A DNA stretch of 64,000 nt. Origin: Nocardia mexicana NBRC 108244. GTDB lineage: Bacteria; Actinomycetota; Actinomycetes; Mycobacteriales; Mycobacteriaceae. This document shows positions 34,821 to 43,447 of this stretch, piece by piece. Numbering within the stretch: the stretch's first letter is position 1; each line of letters starts with the position of its first letter. The stretch is taken from positions 62,001-126,000 of the forward strand of contig NZ_BDBV01000044.1 in NCBI RefSeq assembly GCF_001613165.1. The letters are read 5' to 3'. The notes beneath the pieces are model-generated. The model was given only the letters and a program-made list of their open reading frames with translations. It had not been told where the DNA came from and searched no databases. Both the position numbers and the translations under genes were made by a program.

Positions 34821-35354
34821 GTGGAACTCAGCTTCGAGGGCTACCAGCGGTTCGCCGATCACGCCAAGACTGCCGAGCCGTACCTCACGAAGGCTCCGTC
34901 CGATGTCGTATATGCCCTTGCCGTGCTGGCGGGTGATCACGACGTCGAGGCAGGTTATGTCCGGTATGGGTCCGAGGGCCGGGAAACGCACTGGTTCGGG
35001 CTGTGGCTTGTTCCGGCTGGGCTGATCCATGTGTCGGCTGTCTACGGCGAGCCGAACTGGACCGGAATTCGGGAGAGCAACATGGGTCATCGCCCGCCCT
35101 CCGCGTTCACCAGCTGGTACCGCCGTGTCACGGATGTGAAGTCGATCGGTGTCGGCTCGATCGACGGCAGTGGCTTCGGCGATGAGGTCATGGTGCACGG
35201 CGAGGCCATCCTCGAACTGGACGGTCTTCCGCAGAGACTGACTTTCAGATTCGGTGGCACCGGGTCGGGCGCTTCCACGCTGTTGGCCGAACTTCGAGAT
35301 CGGTGTCAGTCGGCTCTCGCTGATGGATCGCCGGCGGGTCGTCGCGGGGACTGA
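34821..35354 (+). CDS. Hypothetical protein (177 aa)
   Basis: GTG-started cytoplasmic protein without a motif I can name (ELSFEGYQRFADHAKTAEPY..., HWFGLWLVPAGLIHVSAVYGE). It has mixed alpha/beta composition and no signal peptide or membrane helix. Codon composition and length favour a real gene. Its 3' end overlaps the convergent PucR-type regulator by 49 bp. Confidence 0.6.
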   Translation: MELSFEGYQRFADHAKTAEPYLTKAPSDVVYALAVLAGDHDVEAGYVRYGSEGRETHWFGLWLVPAGLIHVSAVYGEPNWTGIRESNMGHRPPSAFTSWYRRVTDVKSIGVGSIDGSGFGDEVMVHGEAILELDGLPQRLTFRFGGTGSGASTLLAELRDRCQSALADGSPAGRRGD

Positions 35355-36607
35355 GATTGGTTGTTGGGGTTGGTGTTTGCCGGTGGTCGGGATTGGTTGG
35401 TGGTGTAGGTGCGGGCGATGAGTGCGGAGCGCAGGTACCACAGCCCGGAGGCGGTCATGGGGTCGCAGCCGGTGAGGTGGCCGATGCGTTTGAGCCGGTA
35501 GTCGATGGTGTTGGTGTGCACGTGCAGATTGTGGGCGCTGCGCTGGCGGTTGAGGTTGTTGGCGAGGTGGACCCGCAGGGTTTCCAGGAGTTCGGGGTGG
35601 CCGTCGAGCGGGGTGAGTACGGCGCCGAGGGCATCGCGGCCGGGTCCGGGCCGGGTGATCTGGTATTCGGCGGCGAAGGTGTCCATCCGGTGCAGGCCGG
35701 GCCGGGCTCGCAGGTGCTGCACGGTGTCGAGCAGTTGGTGGGCCTGGCTGACGGCGTCGGGAATTGCGTGTGGCGCGGCGTGCACGATGGTCGCGGTGAC
35801 GGGGACCAGGGCGGCCGCCGACAGGTCTTCGACGACGCCCTCGATGTCGGTGGATGTGGTGGCGGGGATGAGCACGGTGCCGCCGTCGACGCTCAACAGC
35901 GACAGGGGGTTCTCGCCGAGACAGGCGGCGAGTGCGGCTTGGACGCGGCGGAGTTTGCGGCGGGCGACGACCTTGCCGTCCATGGCCGGGTTGTGTTCGT
36001 CGGGGTGCGGCGAAATCGACAGGGCCACAACGTGATAGGAGTCGACAAGGTCGATGCCGCATTCGCGGGCCATGGTCGAGGTGGGGTGACCGGACATCAG
36101 CGCGGTGGTGAGGGTGTGGACGGCGTGATGATGCTCGCCCGCCACGGCACGCAGCTCTTTGACGTAGGCGTCGGAAATGGCGACGGTGATGGTCTCCAGC
36201 ACGTCGAATACGCGGCGGGCGGCATTCTTCACGCCGTCGAAATCGGCTGCGGTGGCGTGGGCGTGGACGAGGTCGGTGCCGAGGCGGAAGCCCTCGTGCA
36301 CGGCGCGGTGGATGGTGCCCAGCGGGATTCCTTCCCGGGCCCATCCCGCGGCGGCGTCTTCGAGGCGCCGGATCTTCTCGGGCACATCGCTGCCTTCGTA
36401 CATGGCGACGGCCAGTTCCAGGCACAGGCGGGTGGCGGAGGTGAAGTCGCCGGACACGACATCGGTCGGCATCGTGCGGCACGGCAGGACGGTTTCGACG
36501 AAGTGCCCCACCATCTTCCGCGACAGGTTGCGGACATCCTTCAACGGGGTGGCGAACGGTCTCCCGGCCACCAGCATCGGCTGCTCGACGGTATGGGCTT
36601 CGGCCAT
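35306..36607 (-). CDS. PucR/CdaR-family transcriptional regulator
   Basis: A 433-residue regulator with a central GGDEF-like/CdaR sensor region and the C-terminal PucR helix-turn-helix: LLETLRVHLANNLNRQRSAHNLHVHTNTIDYRLKRIGHLTG. The extreme C-terminus is a polar, low-complexity tail (SRPPANTNPNNQSQSPRR). ATG at 36607 is preceded by AAGGGAG 8 bases upstream. It lies 247 bp downstream of the aromatic-degradation-like operon on the same strand and could regulate it, but the divergent TetR at 42350 is the stronger candidate. Confidence 0.85.
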   Translation of the reverse strand: MAEAHTVEQPMLVAGRPFATPLKDVRNLSRKMVGHFVETVLPCRTMPTDVVSGDFTSATRLCLELAVAMYEGSDVPEKIRRLEDAAAGWAREGIPLGTIHRAVHEGFRLGTDLVHAHATAADFDGVKNAARRVFDVLETITVAISDAYVKELRAVAGEHHHAVHTLTTALMSGHPTSTMARECGIDLVDSYHVVALSISPHPDEHNPAMDGKVVARRKLRRVQAALAACLGENPLSLLSVDGGTVLIPATTSTDIEGVVEDLSAAALVPVTATIVHAAPHAIPDAVSQAHQLLDTVQHLRARPGLHRMDTFAAEYQITRPGPGRDALGAVLTPLDGHPELLETLRVHLANNLNRQRSAHNLHVHTNTIDYRLKRIGHLTGCDPMTASGLWYLRSALIARTYTTNQSRPPANTNPNNQSQSPRRPAGDPSARAD

Positions 36608-36854
36608 CAGCGACACTCCCTTCCAGCATCCCGTGTCATCCCGCCACGGGGCACCCACGGTAACAACGCCGTGACCTGCCCGATTAGGGATCTCGACAGG
36701 AACTAGGACTACATGGAAACGATCGCCTGGGCGGTTGGGGCGGATCACAAGAACCCGGCAACCGGAATGGGCGACTGACCAGTAATCCTTACGGTGAGGG
36801 CACAGGGGCACGACCGGGAGAGCACGTACCCGTCGTCGACCGAGCGTGGCGGTG

Positions 36855-37052
36855 TCACGCGATCTCCCTCAAGGCGGCGACGGGGCAGGAGTCGATGGCC
36901 GCCCGTGCTGCGGCAACGTGTTCCGGCGGAACGGTGCCGCCCTCGAAGTGGTAGACGAGTTCGGCGTCGTCGTCCAACTCGAAGAGGGCTGGGACCCGTT
37001 CGGCGCACAGACCGTGGCCTTCACAACGGTCGTTGTCGACGGAAATCTTCAT
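36855..37052 (-). CDS. Ferredoxin, small P450-type
   Basis: A 65-residue iron-sulfur protein, KISVDNDRCEGHGLC at the start and DSCPVAALREI at the end. CxxHxxC..CP, with His in place of the second Cys, is typical of the [3Fe-4S] (or His-ligated 4Fe) ferredoxins that feed actinobacterial P450s. It lies 12 bp downstream of the P450 gene and is almost certainly its electron donor. Confidence 0.92.
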   Translation of the reverse strand: MKISVDNDRCEGHGLCAERVPALFELDDDAELVYHFEGGTVPPEHVAAARAAIDSCPVAALREIA

Positions 37053-37064
37053 CGGTCGTTCCCT

Positions 37065-38252
37065 TCAGGCCGGGACGAGTTCGAGTGGCAGCCTCTCGAG
37101 GCGGTGGATGATGTTGTTCTGGGCCCACACGGGTTCGCCGGCGGGCACGATCTTCTCGATTCGGGCGACGAGTTCGCGCAGCATCGCCTGGGTCTCCAGG
37201 CGGGCGAGGCCCTGCCCGGCGCAGCCGTGCGTTCCGTGGCCGAAACCGAGTTGGCGCCCCGCCTCCCGGCGGATGTCGAAGGTGTCCGGGTTCGCCCATT
37301 CCAGCGCGTCGCGGTTGGCCGAGGCGTAGAGGACGAGCACGCGTGAACCCGCGGGCAGTTCGGTGCCGGCCACCTCGGCGTCGCGGACGACCTTGCGGCT
37401 GAACGCTCGCAGCGGGGACTCGAACCGGACGATCTCATTGACTGCGTTGGGGATCAGGCCCGGCTCTTCCCTGAGCCGCTGCCACTGTCCCGGGTGCGTC
37501 GCGAACAGGTGTAGGGCACTCGCGATCGCGCTGAGCGTGGTGTCCAAGGACGGTGCCAGGTAGTCGATCATCAGGGCCGGGCATTCGGCGTGGCCGAGCC
37601 TGCCCTCGTCGGCGGCGCGCAGCAGATCGTCGCCCATGCTTCCCGGCAGCACCGATCGCTGCCGGACGACGCTGCGGGCGAAGCGCATCATTCCCAGCCC
37701 GGCGGGCACGGCCTTCAGCGCCTGCCCGTTCAGCGGGCCCAGGGAGTCGAAGGTTGCCGCGCCCCAGCGGAGGAGGTTTTCCCGTCCCTGCTGTGGCCAC
37801 CCGACGAGGTCCGGAACCACGGCCGCAGGCAGGGCCGCCGCAACGTCGACGCCATCGACGATCCGCTGCGTGACCGCGGCATCGACCACCCGCGCGGCCT
37901 GCTCTTCGACGACGTCTTTCATCCCGCGCAGCGCCCGGGGGGTGAGCCGGTGGGCGACCAGGACACGGCGGCGAGCGTGGTCCTCGCCGTCGCTGTTGAG
38001 CGTCGTGCCACGCGAAAGCCGGTTCGTCACGGGGTTCAGCGCGACCCCGTCGCCGGAGATGAACGTCTCGTCGTCCAGCAGCACGGCTTTGCATTCCGCG
38101 TACCGGGGCAGGGCGTAGACCCTGTGCTTCGGCAGCCACACGACCGGGCCCAGCTCACGCAGGTTCGCGTAGTGCGGGTACGGGTCGAGGATGGCCTGCG
38201 GCGAGTAGATGTCCGGCCGGTACACGGGAACATCGGGACGCGGGGGCATCAT
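37065..38252 (-). CDS. Cytochrome P450
   Basis: A 395-residue soluble P450. The haem loop reads FGHGTHGCAGQGLARLE, with the proximal Cys, and the K-helix ExxR is NEIVR. The I-helix region LAPSLDTTLSA lacks the usual AGxDT: Leu precedes DTT in place of Gly/Ala-Gly, so proton delivery may differ. Two start codons (38252, 38249) overlap the stop of the flavin hydroxylase gene. With its ferredoxin it forms the tail of an operon that looks like aromatic catabolism, and probably performs a first or side hydroxylation or demethylation. Confidence 0.92.
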   Translation of the reverse strand: MMPPRPDVPVYRPDIYSPQAILDPYPHYANLRELGPVVWLPKHRVYALPRYAECKAVLLDDETFISGDGVALNPVTNRLSRGTTLNSDGEDHARRRVLVAHRLTPRALRGMKDVVEEQAARVVDAAVTQRIVDGVDVAAALPAAVVPDLVGWPQQGRENLLRWGAATFDSLGPLNGQALKAVPAGLGMMRFARSVVRQRSVLPGSMGDDLLRAADEGRLGHAECPALMIDYLAPSLDTTLSAIASALHLFATHPGQWQRLREEPGLIPNAVNEIVRFESPLRAFSRKVVRDAEVAGTELPAGSRVLVLYASANRDALEWANPDTFDIRREAGRQLGFGHGTHGCAGQGLARLETQAMLRELVARIEKIVPAGEPVWAQNNIIHRLERLPLELVPA

Positions 38253-39751
38253 TGCTCCTTTTCGGTGAAGGCTCGGCAGAGGCGTGAGACGTCCCGGCCC
38301 GCGCTCAGCACCGTTCCGTCAGGACGGACGACGGCTGTCGTCGCGCGTCCTGCCCGGAGCCAGCGGCGCAGCTCGCCGTCCGGCGGGGCGACGACGAGGA
38401 CCGCGCCGCGCCGTTCGACGGCCGCTCGGTCCGCGGCCGACGGGACGGCAGCGGTGACGACGGCGAAACGGCCCGCGGCCATGTCATCGACACGTTTGCC
38501 GTCATGGACGACGGCGTTGACGCACAGCCGGCCCGCCAGTGATCGCCCGAAGCGTGGCCTCCGCACCAAGCCCGACCGGCGCAGCGCGGGGGTCCCGCTG
38601 TCGAGCACCCGGGCGGAAACACCGGGCACGAGGGCCAGCCGAGGGACCAGCACCCGGCGGATCAGGTCACCGGCCCGGCCGCCTTCGGTCATGGCCTTGC
38701 CGACCAGCACGGCGCGGCGGATCATGGCACGGGCGTGGGGCTCGCGTTCTTCCTGGTAGGTGCCGAGCACCCGCTCCGGCAGATGTCCGTCGACAACACC
38801 GGCGAGCTTCCAGGTGAGGTTGGCCGCGTCTCGCAGGCCCGCACCCATGCCCTGGCCGATGAACGGCGGGGTGAGGTGGGCCGCGTCGCCGAGCAGGAAC
38901 ACCCGGCTGTGCCGCCAGCGGTCGGCCACCTGCGCGCGGAAGGTGTATTCGGCGACCCGGACGATCTCCAGTTCGTCCGCCGGGACATCTTTCGTCCACG
39001 GCGCGACCAAACGGTGCAGCCGGTCCCGATCGTGGAAGTCTTCGCCGGATTCCCCGGCCAGCAACCGGAATTCCCAGCGGTAGCGGGTCCGGCCGATGCG
39101 CATGTAGGTCGCGGCCCTGACCGGGTCGCAGACCTGGTGCACGCCCTCCCACTCGCCGAGGTCGGCGCTGGTCGCGATGTCGGCCACGAGCCAGCGCTGC
39201 TCGAATTTCAGGTCCGCCATCCTCGCGCCGATCGCAGTCCTGGTGAGGCTGTTGCCGCCGTCGCACCCCAGCACGTATTCCGCATGGATCGTCTCGCGCC
39301 GACCGGTGACGCGGTCGGTCACCTCGACCTGCACACCGGCCTCGTTCTGCGCGATGCCGGTGACCTCGGCGTTGCCGCGCACAGTCACCACGCCGGAGGC
39401 CGCCGCACCGGCTCGGAGCAGGCGTTCGAGATCGGGCTGGTCGAACATGCTCGCTTCCGGGTAGCCGTGGCGACCGGAGCCCGCGGCGCGCCGGAACTCG
39501 GCCAGCACCCGCCGGTCCGGGGCCAGCAGCCGCAGGCCGTGACAGGGTCGGGAGAGGGCGGCGAACTCGTTCCCCAGCCCGAGCCGCGCGAGGATGCGGT
39601 ATACCTCGTCGTCGAGGTGCACCGCCCGCGGCTGCGGATAGACCGACTCCCACCGCTCGAGCACGAGACATTCGATGCCGTACTGGGCCAGCAGTGCTGC
39701 GGCGGTGAGCCCGGTCGGGCCGGCACCGATGACCACGATCCGAAGCTTCAC
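38249..39751 (-). CDS. Class A FAD-dependent aromatic hydroxylase (MhpA/PheA-like)
   Basis: A 500-residue flavin monooxygenase that inserts one oxygen atom into a phenolic ring using NAD(P)H. It shows the FAD dinucleotide motif VVIGAGPTGLTAAALLAQYG at the N-terminus, YVLGCDGGNSLTR (DG motif) and VFLLGDAAHLTPPFIGQGMGAGLRDAANLTWKL (GD motif), plus a C-terminal thioredoxin-like region as in MhpA. GTG at 39751 overlaps the DoxX stop. It should make the catechol-type substrate for the extradiol dioxygenase of the same operon. Confidence 0.92.
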   Translation of the reverse strand: MKLRIVVIGAGPTGLTAAALLAQYGIECLVLERWESVYPQPRAVHLDDEVYRILARLGLGNEFAALSRPCHGLRLLAPDRRVLAEFRRAAGSGRHGYPEASMFDQPDLERLLRAGAAASGVVTVRGNAEVTGIAQNEAGVQVEVTDRVTGRRETIHAEYVLGCDGGNSLTRTAIGARMADLKFEQRWLVADIATSADLGEWEGVHQVCDPVRAATYMRIGRTRYRWEFRLLAGESGEDFHDRDRLHRLVAPWTKDVPADELEIVRVAEYTFRAQVADRWRHSRVFLLGDAAHLTPPFIGQGMGAGLRDAANLTWKLAGVVDGHLPERVLGTYQEEREPHARAMIRRAVLVGKAMTEGGRAGDLIRRVLVPRLALVPGVSARVLDSGTPALRRSGLVRRPRFGRSLAGRLCVNAVVHDGKRVDDMAAGRFAVVTAAVPSAADRAAVERRGAVLVVAPPDGELRRWLRAGRATTAVVRPDGTVLSAGRDVSRLCRAFTEKEQ

Positions 39752-40089
39752 GACGCCGTCCCCAGCACAAGAAGGTAGGCACCGACGAGCAGCGTGCACA
39801 CCACCGCGGGGGCGAGTTCGCGCAGTCCGTCCCGTTTGCGGATGTGCGTGACCAGCGCGCCGGTGAGCAGGAGCAGCAGGCCGGTGCCTGCCAGCCCACC
39901 GAGGATCGGCACGACGAGCCCGAGCAGGATCCCGGCGGCACCCGCGACTTCGAGCGCGCCGATACCCCGGTAGGACCGGACGGAAAACCCGGCGGCCGCC
40001 GCCAGCTTGCGCATGGGCACCAGCGCGAGCAACTTGGCCACGCCGAGCCCCAGGAAAAGGGCGGTAAGCAGCACGGACAGCACGATCAT
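39748..40089 (-). CDS. DoxX-like integral membrane protein
   Basis: A 113-residue protein with four hydrophobic segments (VLSVLLTALFLGLGVAKLLAL, GIGALEVAGAAGILLGLVVP, LAGTGLLLLLTGALV, VVCTLLVGAYLLVLG), typical of DoxX family proteins. These often accompany oxygenase operons, possibly acting with quinone or thiol redox systems, but no reaction is established. Starts by ATGA overlap with the 19-codon frame upstream and ends overlapping the flavin hydroxylase start. Confidence 0.8.
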   Translation of the reverse strand: MIVLSVLLTALFLGLGVAKLLALVPMRKLAAAAGFSVRSYRGIGALEVAGAAGILLGLVVPILGGLAGTGLLLLLTGALVTHIRKRDGLRELAPAVVCTLLVGAYLLVLGTAS

Positions 40090-40145
40090 GACGTGGACAG
40101 ATCGTCGGGCCCGGCGTAGCGCGGCCCCAGCAGATCGCCGGTCAT
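40086..40145 (-). pseudogene. 19-codon frame coupled at both ends; possible remnant of an acyl-CoA synthetase gene
   Basis: The frame reads MTGDLLGPRYAGPDDLSTS. Its ATG (40145-40143) overlaps the FAH gene stop and its TGA (40088-40086) overlaps the DoxX start, so ribosomes would pass FAH, this frame and DoxX in succession. The residues resemble, from memory, the opening of actinobacterial acyl-CoA synthetases (GPRY.GP.DL). A deletion that removed the rest of such a gene while keeping coupling would explain it. A bona fide leader peptide is the alternative. Confidence 0.4.
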
Positions 40146-41077
40146 CGCGCCCACCTCACGACCGTCCGCTGGGCGCCGAGGTCGATCGCACCGTCGTCGG
40201 TGGCGACGGACGCTTCGACGACGTCGCCGTCACCGAGGTACTTCGGGTTTCTGGCCTGCCCCTTGAAGAACAGCTTCCATTTCGTCGCCGGGGGCAGCAG
40301 CGCTGCCAGCTTCTCCACGACTTTCGGCGGCGCGGACAGCGCGGTACCGGCCGGGGTTCCGGTCAGCACCAGGTCGCCGGGATCCAGGCGCTGGAACCGG
40401 GTCAGCGCACGCAGGGCGTCGAGCGGGCGGTGGATCATGTCACCGCCGACGACCGCGTCCTGGCGGCGCTCGCCGTTGACCGACAATGTCAGCCGCAGGT
40501 CGGCGAACCGCTGGAACTCCTCGGTGTCGAGTAGCACCAGTGCGGGCCCGACCGGCGTGAAGGTCGGATAGGACTTCGCTTCGTAGAACTGGGTCTTGGG
40601 GAGCTGGATGTCGCGGGCGGAGACGTCGTTGGTGACCACCAGGCCCGCGACGTACCCGGGCAGGGCAGTGATCTGGGTGCCGACCGGGATCTCGCGGCCG
40701 ATGACCAACCCGATTTCGACCTCGTAGTCGAGCAGCCGGACGTGCGACGGACGGACAACGTCGTCGAACGGGCCGCTGATCGAGCCGGACGTCTTGCGGA
40801 AGAACGTGAGCGGCACGGTCTCCGGGTCCATCCCGGCGTCCGTCACGTGGGAGGCGAAGTTGGTCATCTGCGCGACCACGCGGCAGGGTGCAGTGACCGG
40901 CGAGACCAGCGCGAGCGACGACACCGGCACGGTGTCCGCCGACCCGGATGCGGCGGTGATCGCCGCACGGTCGAGCAGCAACTCGGCGGTGGTCTTCGCC
41001 GCCGTGGCGATCTTCGCCGCTCCGGCCGGGGTGGCGACATACCAGGCTTCGGGGGTACGCAGGACGGTCAGGCTCAT
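40142..41077 (-). CDS. Fumarylacetoacetate hydrolase family protein
   Basis: A 311-residue FAH-fold hydrolase. The divalent-metal ligands are visible in LLDYEVEIGLVIGREI and NDVSARDIQ, followed by KSYPTFTPVGPALV and GDLVLTGTPAGTA. Family members hydrolyse C-C bonds of ring-cleavage products or decarboxylate/hydrate them. It overlaps the dioxygenase gene by 4 bp, so it probably acts on the meta-cleavage product. Substrate undetermined. Confidence 0.9.
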   Translation of the reverse strand: MSLTVLRTPEAWYVATPAGAAKIATAAKTTAELLLDRAAITAASGSADTVPVSSLALVSPVTAPCRVVAQMTNFASHVTDAGMDPETVPLTFFRKTSGSISGPFDDVVRPSHVRLLDYEVEIGLVIGREIPVGTQITALPGYVAGLVVTNDVSARDIQLPKTQFYEAKSYPTFTPVGPALVLLDTEEFQRFADLRLTLSVNGERRQDAVVGGDMIHRPLDALRALTRFQRLDPGDLVLTGTPAGTALSAPPKVVEKLAALLPPATKWKLFFKGQARNPKYLGDGDVVEASVATDDGAIDLGAQRTVVRWAR

Positions 41078-42216
41078 GAGCGGGCCACTTTCAGCAGGCC
41101 CAGCAAGCGCTGGGTATCGAATTCGTTGTCTTCACGCAGTGCCGACAGCACTGCGCACAGTTCGCGCAGGGATTCCTTGCCCGGCTCGAGGCCGAGGAAG
41201 TCGGCGGTGGCGGGCGGCCCCCACTGGGCGAGGCCGGAGGCCTTCATCGGGGCCCACCCGGGCTCGAGGGTGTTGTCGAACAGGTCGCCGTCGCTGAAGT
41301 GCTCGACCATGAACCCGTCGGGATCGCGCCAGTAGTCGAAAAGCTGGCTGCCCTGGATGTGCCGCCCGATGCCCCATGAGTGGTGGTAGCCATGCTCGCG
41401 CAGGTACTGCCCGCCCGCGGCCAGCGCGTCGAGGTCGGCGACCTGGTAGGCCGAATGCACATACCGGTTCGTCGGGCCGAGGGTGAGCGCCAGCGTGTGG
41501 TGGTCGGTGGGTGTGGCACCCCGGTCGCACCGGATGAAGCTCATCACCGGCCCGCTCTCGCGCTGCCCCGGGTAGTACAGGAAGTCGCTGACGATCAGCC
41601 CCAGATGCCGCAGGTACCAGTCCAACACCTCGCGATAGCGCGTCGTCTGCAGCACCACGTGCCCGAGCCGCTGCGCCAGCGCCGGTGTCCGAGGGGGTCG
41701 CTGTACCGCATTGACGCGCCGGACCTCGCGGCCGAAGTTGACCGTCCGCGGTTCCTGCGGCGTCAGCGCGGGGAGCTGGTGCGTGCCCGAGACGACGCGG
41801 ACGGGCAGGCCGCTCGGGTCGGCCAGGTCGACGCCGACGCCGCCCAACACCTCCGGCAACGGGGTAACCCGTCGCCCGGTGGTCGTGGCCAGCCGCAGCA
41901 CATCGTGCGCATCGGCCGCGAGGAAAGCCAGGCCCAGGAACTTCGACCGACGGCCGCGGCGAACGACCACGCACGGCCCGCCGGGATCAGTGCCGCGAAG
42001 GTACAGCTCGTGCTCGGTGCGCAGCGCCGTCGTGAAGCCGAACGCGCCGGCGAAGACCTCGGCCCGCCGGAGGTCGGGTTTGGCGAACTCCAGCCAGGCC
42101 AGATCGTGCACTTTGATCACCGGATCTGCGGCCCGTCCCGGATGCTCTCCCGCGAGCGCACCGTGCTCGCTGTGCAGGCCGGCGTGCGGATCGCGGTGCT
42201 GGATACGAGCGGACAC
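41074..42216 (-). CDS. Two-domain extradiol (VOC) ring-cleavage dioxygenase
   Basis: A 380-residue vicinal-oxygen-chelate protein with two glyoxalase-like domains. The C-terminal domain carries the Fe(II) triad: His in LGHVVLQT, His in TDHHTLALT and Glu in GFMVEHFSD. It would cleave a catechol made by the flavin hydroxylase. GTG at 42216 is favoured because AGAGGTGG lies just upstream, and because the alternative ATGs at 42255 and 42273 would place the perfect operator palindrome inside the coding region. It is the first gene of a six-gene operon ending with the ferredoxin. Confidence 0.85.
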   Translation of the reverse strand: MSARIQHRDPHAGLHSEHGALAGEHPGRAADPVIKVHDLAWLEFAKPDLRRAEVFAGAFGFTTALRTEHELYLRGTDPGGPCVVVRRGRRSKFLGLAFLAADAHDVLRLATTTGRRVTPLPEVLGGVGVDLADPSGLPVRVVSGTHQLPALTPQEPRTVNFGREVRRVNAVQRPPRTPALAQRLGHVVLQTTRYREVLDWYLRHLGLIVSDFLYYPGQRESGPVMSFIRCDRGATPTDHHTLALTLGPTNRYVHSAYQVADLDALAAGGQYLREHGYHHSWGIGRHIQGSQLFDYWRDPDGFMVEHFSDGDLFDNTLEPGWAPMKASGLAQWGPPATADFLGLEPGKESLRELCAVLSALREDNEFDTQRLLGLLKVARS

Positions 42217-42236
42217 GGGCCACCTCTTCTTCGTGA

Positions 42237-42294
42237 TGACGATATCGTCAGTCATGACTAGTGCGGCAGTCAAGACCGACTGCTGAAATCGTCA
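42237..42294. promoter_or_regulatory. Two operator copies between the ring-cleavage operon and its TetR
   Basis: TGACGATATCGTCA at 42237-42250 is a perfect 14-bp palindrome. TGCTGAAATCGTCA at 42281-42294 matches it at 11 positions. Their starts are 44 bp apart, about four helical turns, in the divergent region between the dioxygenase (GTG 42216) and TetR (ATG 42350) genes. The TetR product is the probable ligand protein and would control both directions. Confidence 0.65.
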
Positions 42295-42349
42295 GGATTG
42301 ACGCGCTCGGCTATCCTGTGATCCGACCGGCCGGGAGGATGAAGCACCC

Positions 42350-43006
42350 ATGTCAGAGCAGGTTTCGAGCCGCTTGGAGCGGCGCAAGGCCCAAACCCGC
42401 GCGGCACTGGTCCGGGCGGCGCAGACCCTCATCGCGGCGGGGCGGACGAACGTCCCGGTCCTGGAGATCACCCAGGCCGCCGACGTCGGGATGGGGTCGT
42501 TCTACAACCACTTCGAAACGAAGGAGCAGCTGTATCAAGCGGCAGTCGAAGCCGCCCTCGAAGCCCAGGGCGCGCTACTCGACGAACTGACCGCCGACCT
42601 GACCGACCCGGCGCAGATGTTCGCCCAGAGCTTCCGCCTCACCGGGCGCCTGCACCGCCGCCAGCCCGAACTCAGCAAGGTGCTCCTGCACTACGGGCTC
42701 GAACTTGCCACCGCCGACCACGGCTTGGCCCCCCGCGCCCGCCGCGACATCGAAGCCGGCGTCCGAGCCGGCCGCTTCACCGTCCGCGACACCGAATTGG
42801 CCATGCTGACGGTTGCCGGCACCGCACTCGGCCTCGGCCGCCTGCTCCACAGCCACCCCGACCGCGACGACGCCGAAACCACCGATCAGGTGACCGAGGA
42901 CGTCCTGCGGATGCTCGGCCTCTCCGCCGCCGAAGCCCACGACATGTGCGCTGGACCCCTACCCGACCTCGACACCGTCTTCAAACGGCCGAACCCCGCC
43001 GCCTGA
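42350..43006 (+). CDS. TetR family transcriptional regulator
   Basis: A 218-residue regulator with an N-terminal HTH (RKAQTRAALVRAAQTLIAAGRTNVPVLEITQAADVGMGSFYNHFETKEQLYQAAVEAA). The C-terminal half is helical and Arg-rich. GGGAGG precedes the ATG. It is divergent from the extradiol dioxygenase operon and probably represses it through the paired palindromes at 42237-42294 until an aromatic metabolite binds. Confidence 0.92.
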   Translation: MSEQVSSRLERRKAQTRAALVRAAQTLIAAGRTNVPVLEITQAADVGMGSFYNHFETKEQLYQAAVEAALEAQGALLDELTADLTDPAQMFAQSFRLTGRLHRRQPELSKVLLHYGLELATADHGLAPRARRDIEAGVRAGRFTVRDTELAMLTVAGTALGLGRLLHSHPDRDDAETTDQVTEDVLRMLGLSAAEAHDMCAGPLPDLDTVFKRPNPAA

Positions 43007-43028
43007 CGGTTGCAGCGCTGAGCCTTGC

Positions 43029-43211
43029 GTGTCCAAAAGCTGTCTGTGGGCCTTGGGGGAGCAGGTGGATGAAGCCATCCGGCTGTACGGCACGGGCTGG
43101 TCCCTGGCACGAGTTGGCCAGCATCTGGGTGTTGATTGCATGACTGTTCTGAATCGGCTCCGTGAACGCGGGATCGCTACGAGGGACAGCCAAGGGCGAC
43201 CGCGGGTGTAA
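43029..43211 (+). pseudogene. Fragment of a helix-turn-helix, recombinase-like protein
   Basis: A 60-residue frame (GEQVDEAIRLYGTGWSLARV..., TVLNRLRERGIATRD) nearly matches the C-terminal HTH of the protein encoded at 48832-49365, which reads ADQIDEAIRLYGLGWSLARV and TVLNRLRERGVRTRD. It lacks the upstream part, so it looks like a 5'-truncated copy. Such HTH tails occur in resolvase-like proteins and relics of mobile elements. It immediately follows the TetR gene. Expression from GTG at 43029 is possible but has no good ribosome binding site. Confidence 0.6.
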
Positions 43212-43338
43212 TTCCGGCCGCCGTAGATTCGTGCCCCCGGCAGGGCACGCAAAACATGGGCAACTGGAAAACGCCTGGTTGTTGTGGATGTTTACCGAAT
43301 CTGAGGATTGCGGCGGCGGCCGTGCCCGTCCGGCTGAT

Positions 43339-43387
43339 CGTTCCCATGTTCACAAAGCCTCCGGTGGGGCGCTGCGACATGGGAACG
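43339..43387. repeat. Inverted repeat with 11-bp arms
   Basis: CGTTCCCATGT at 43339-43349 and ACATGGGAACG at 43377-43387 are exact complements around a 27-bp interior. It lies between the HTH fragment and the SDR stop. It could be a long-loop hairpin, a regulatory site or the scar of a mobile element; nothing decides between these. Confidence 0.4.
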
Positions 43388-43447
43388 GGTCTGAACTGCG
43401 AGTTGCCTTCGGGCAGTTGGTGATTGAATTCCGCCGTTTCGGCTGGC

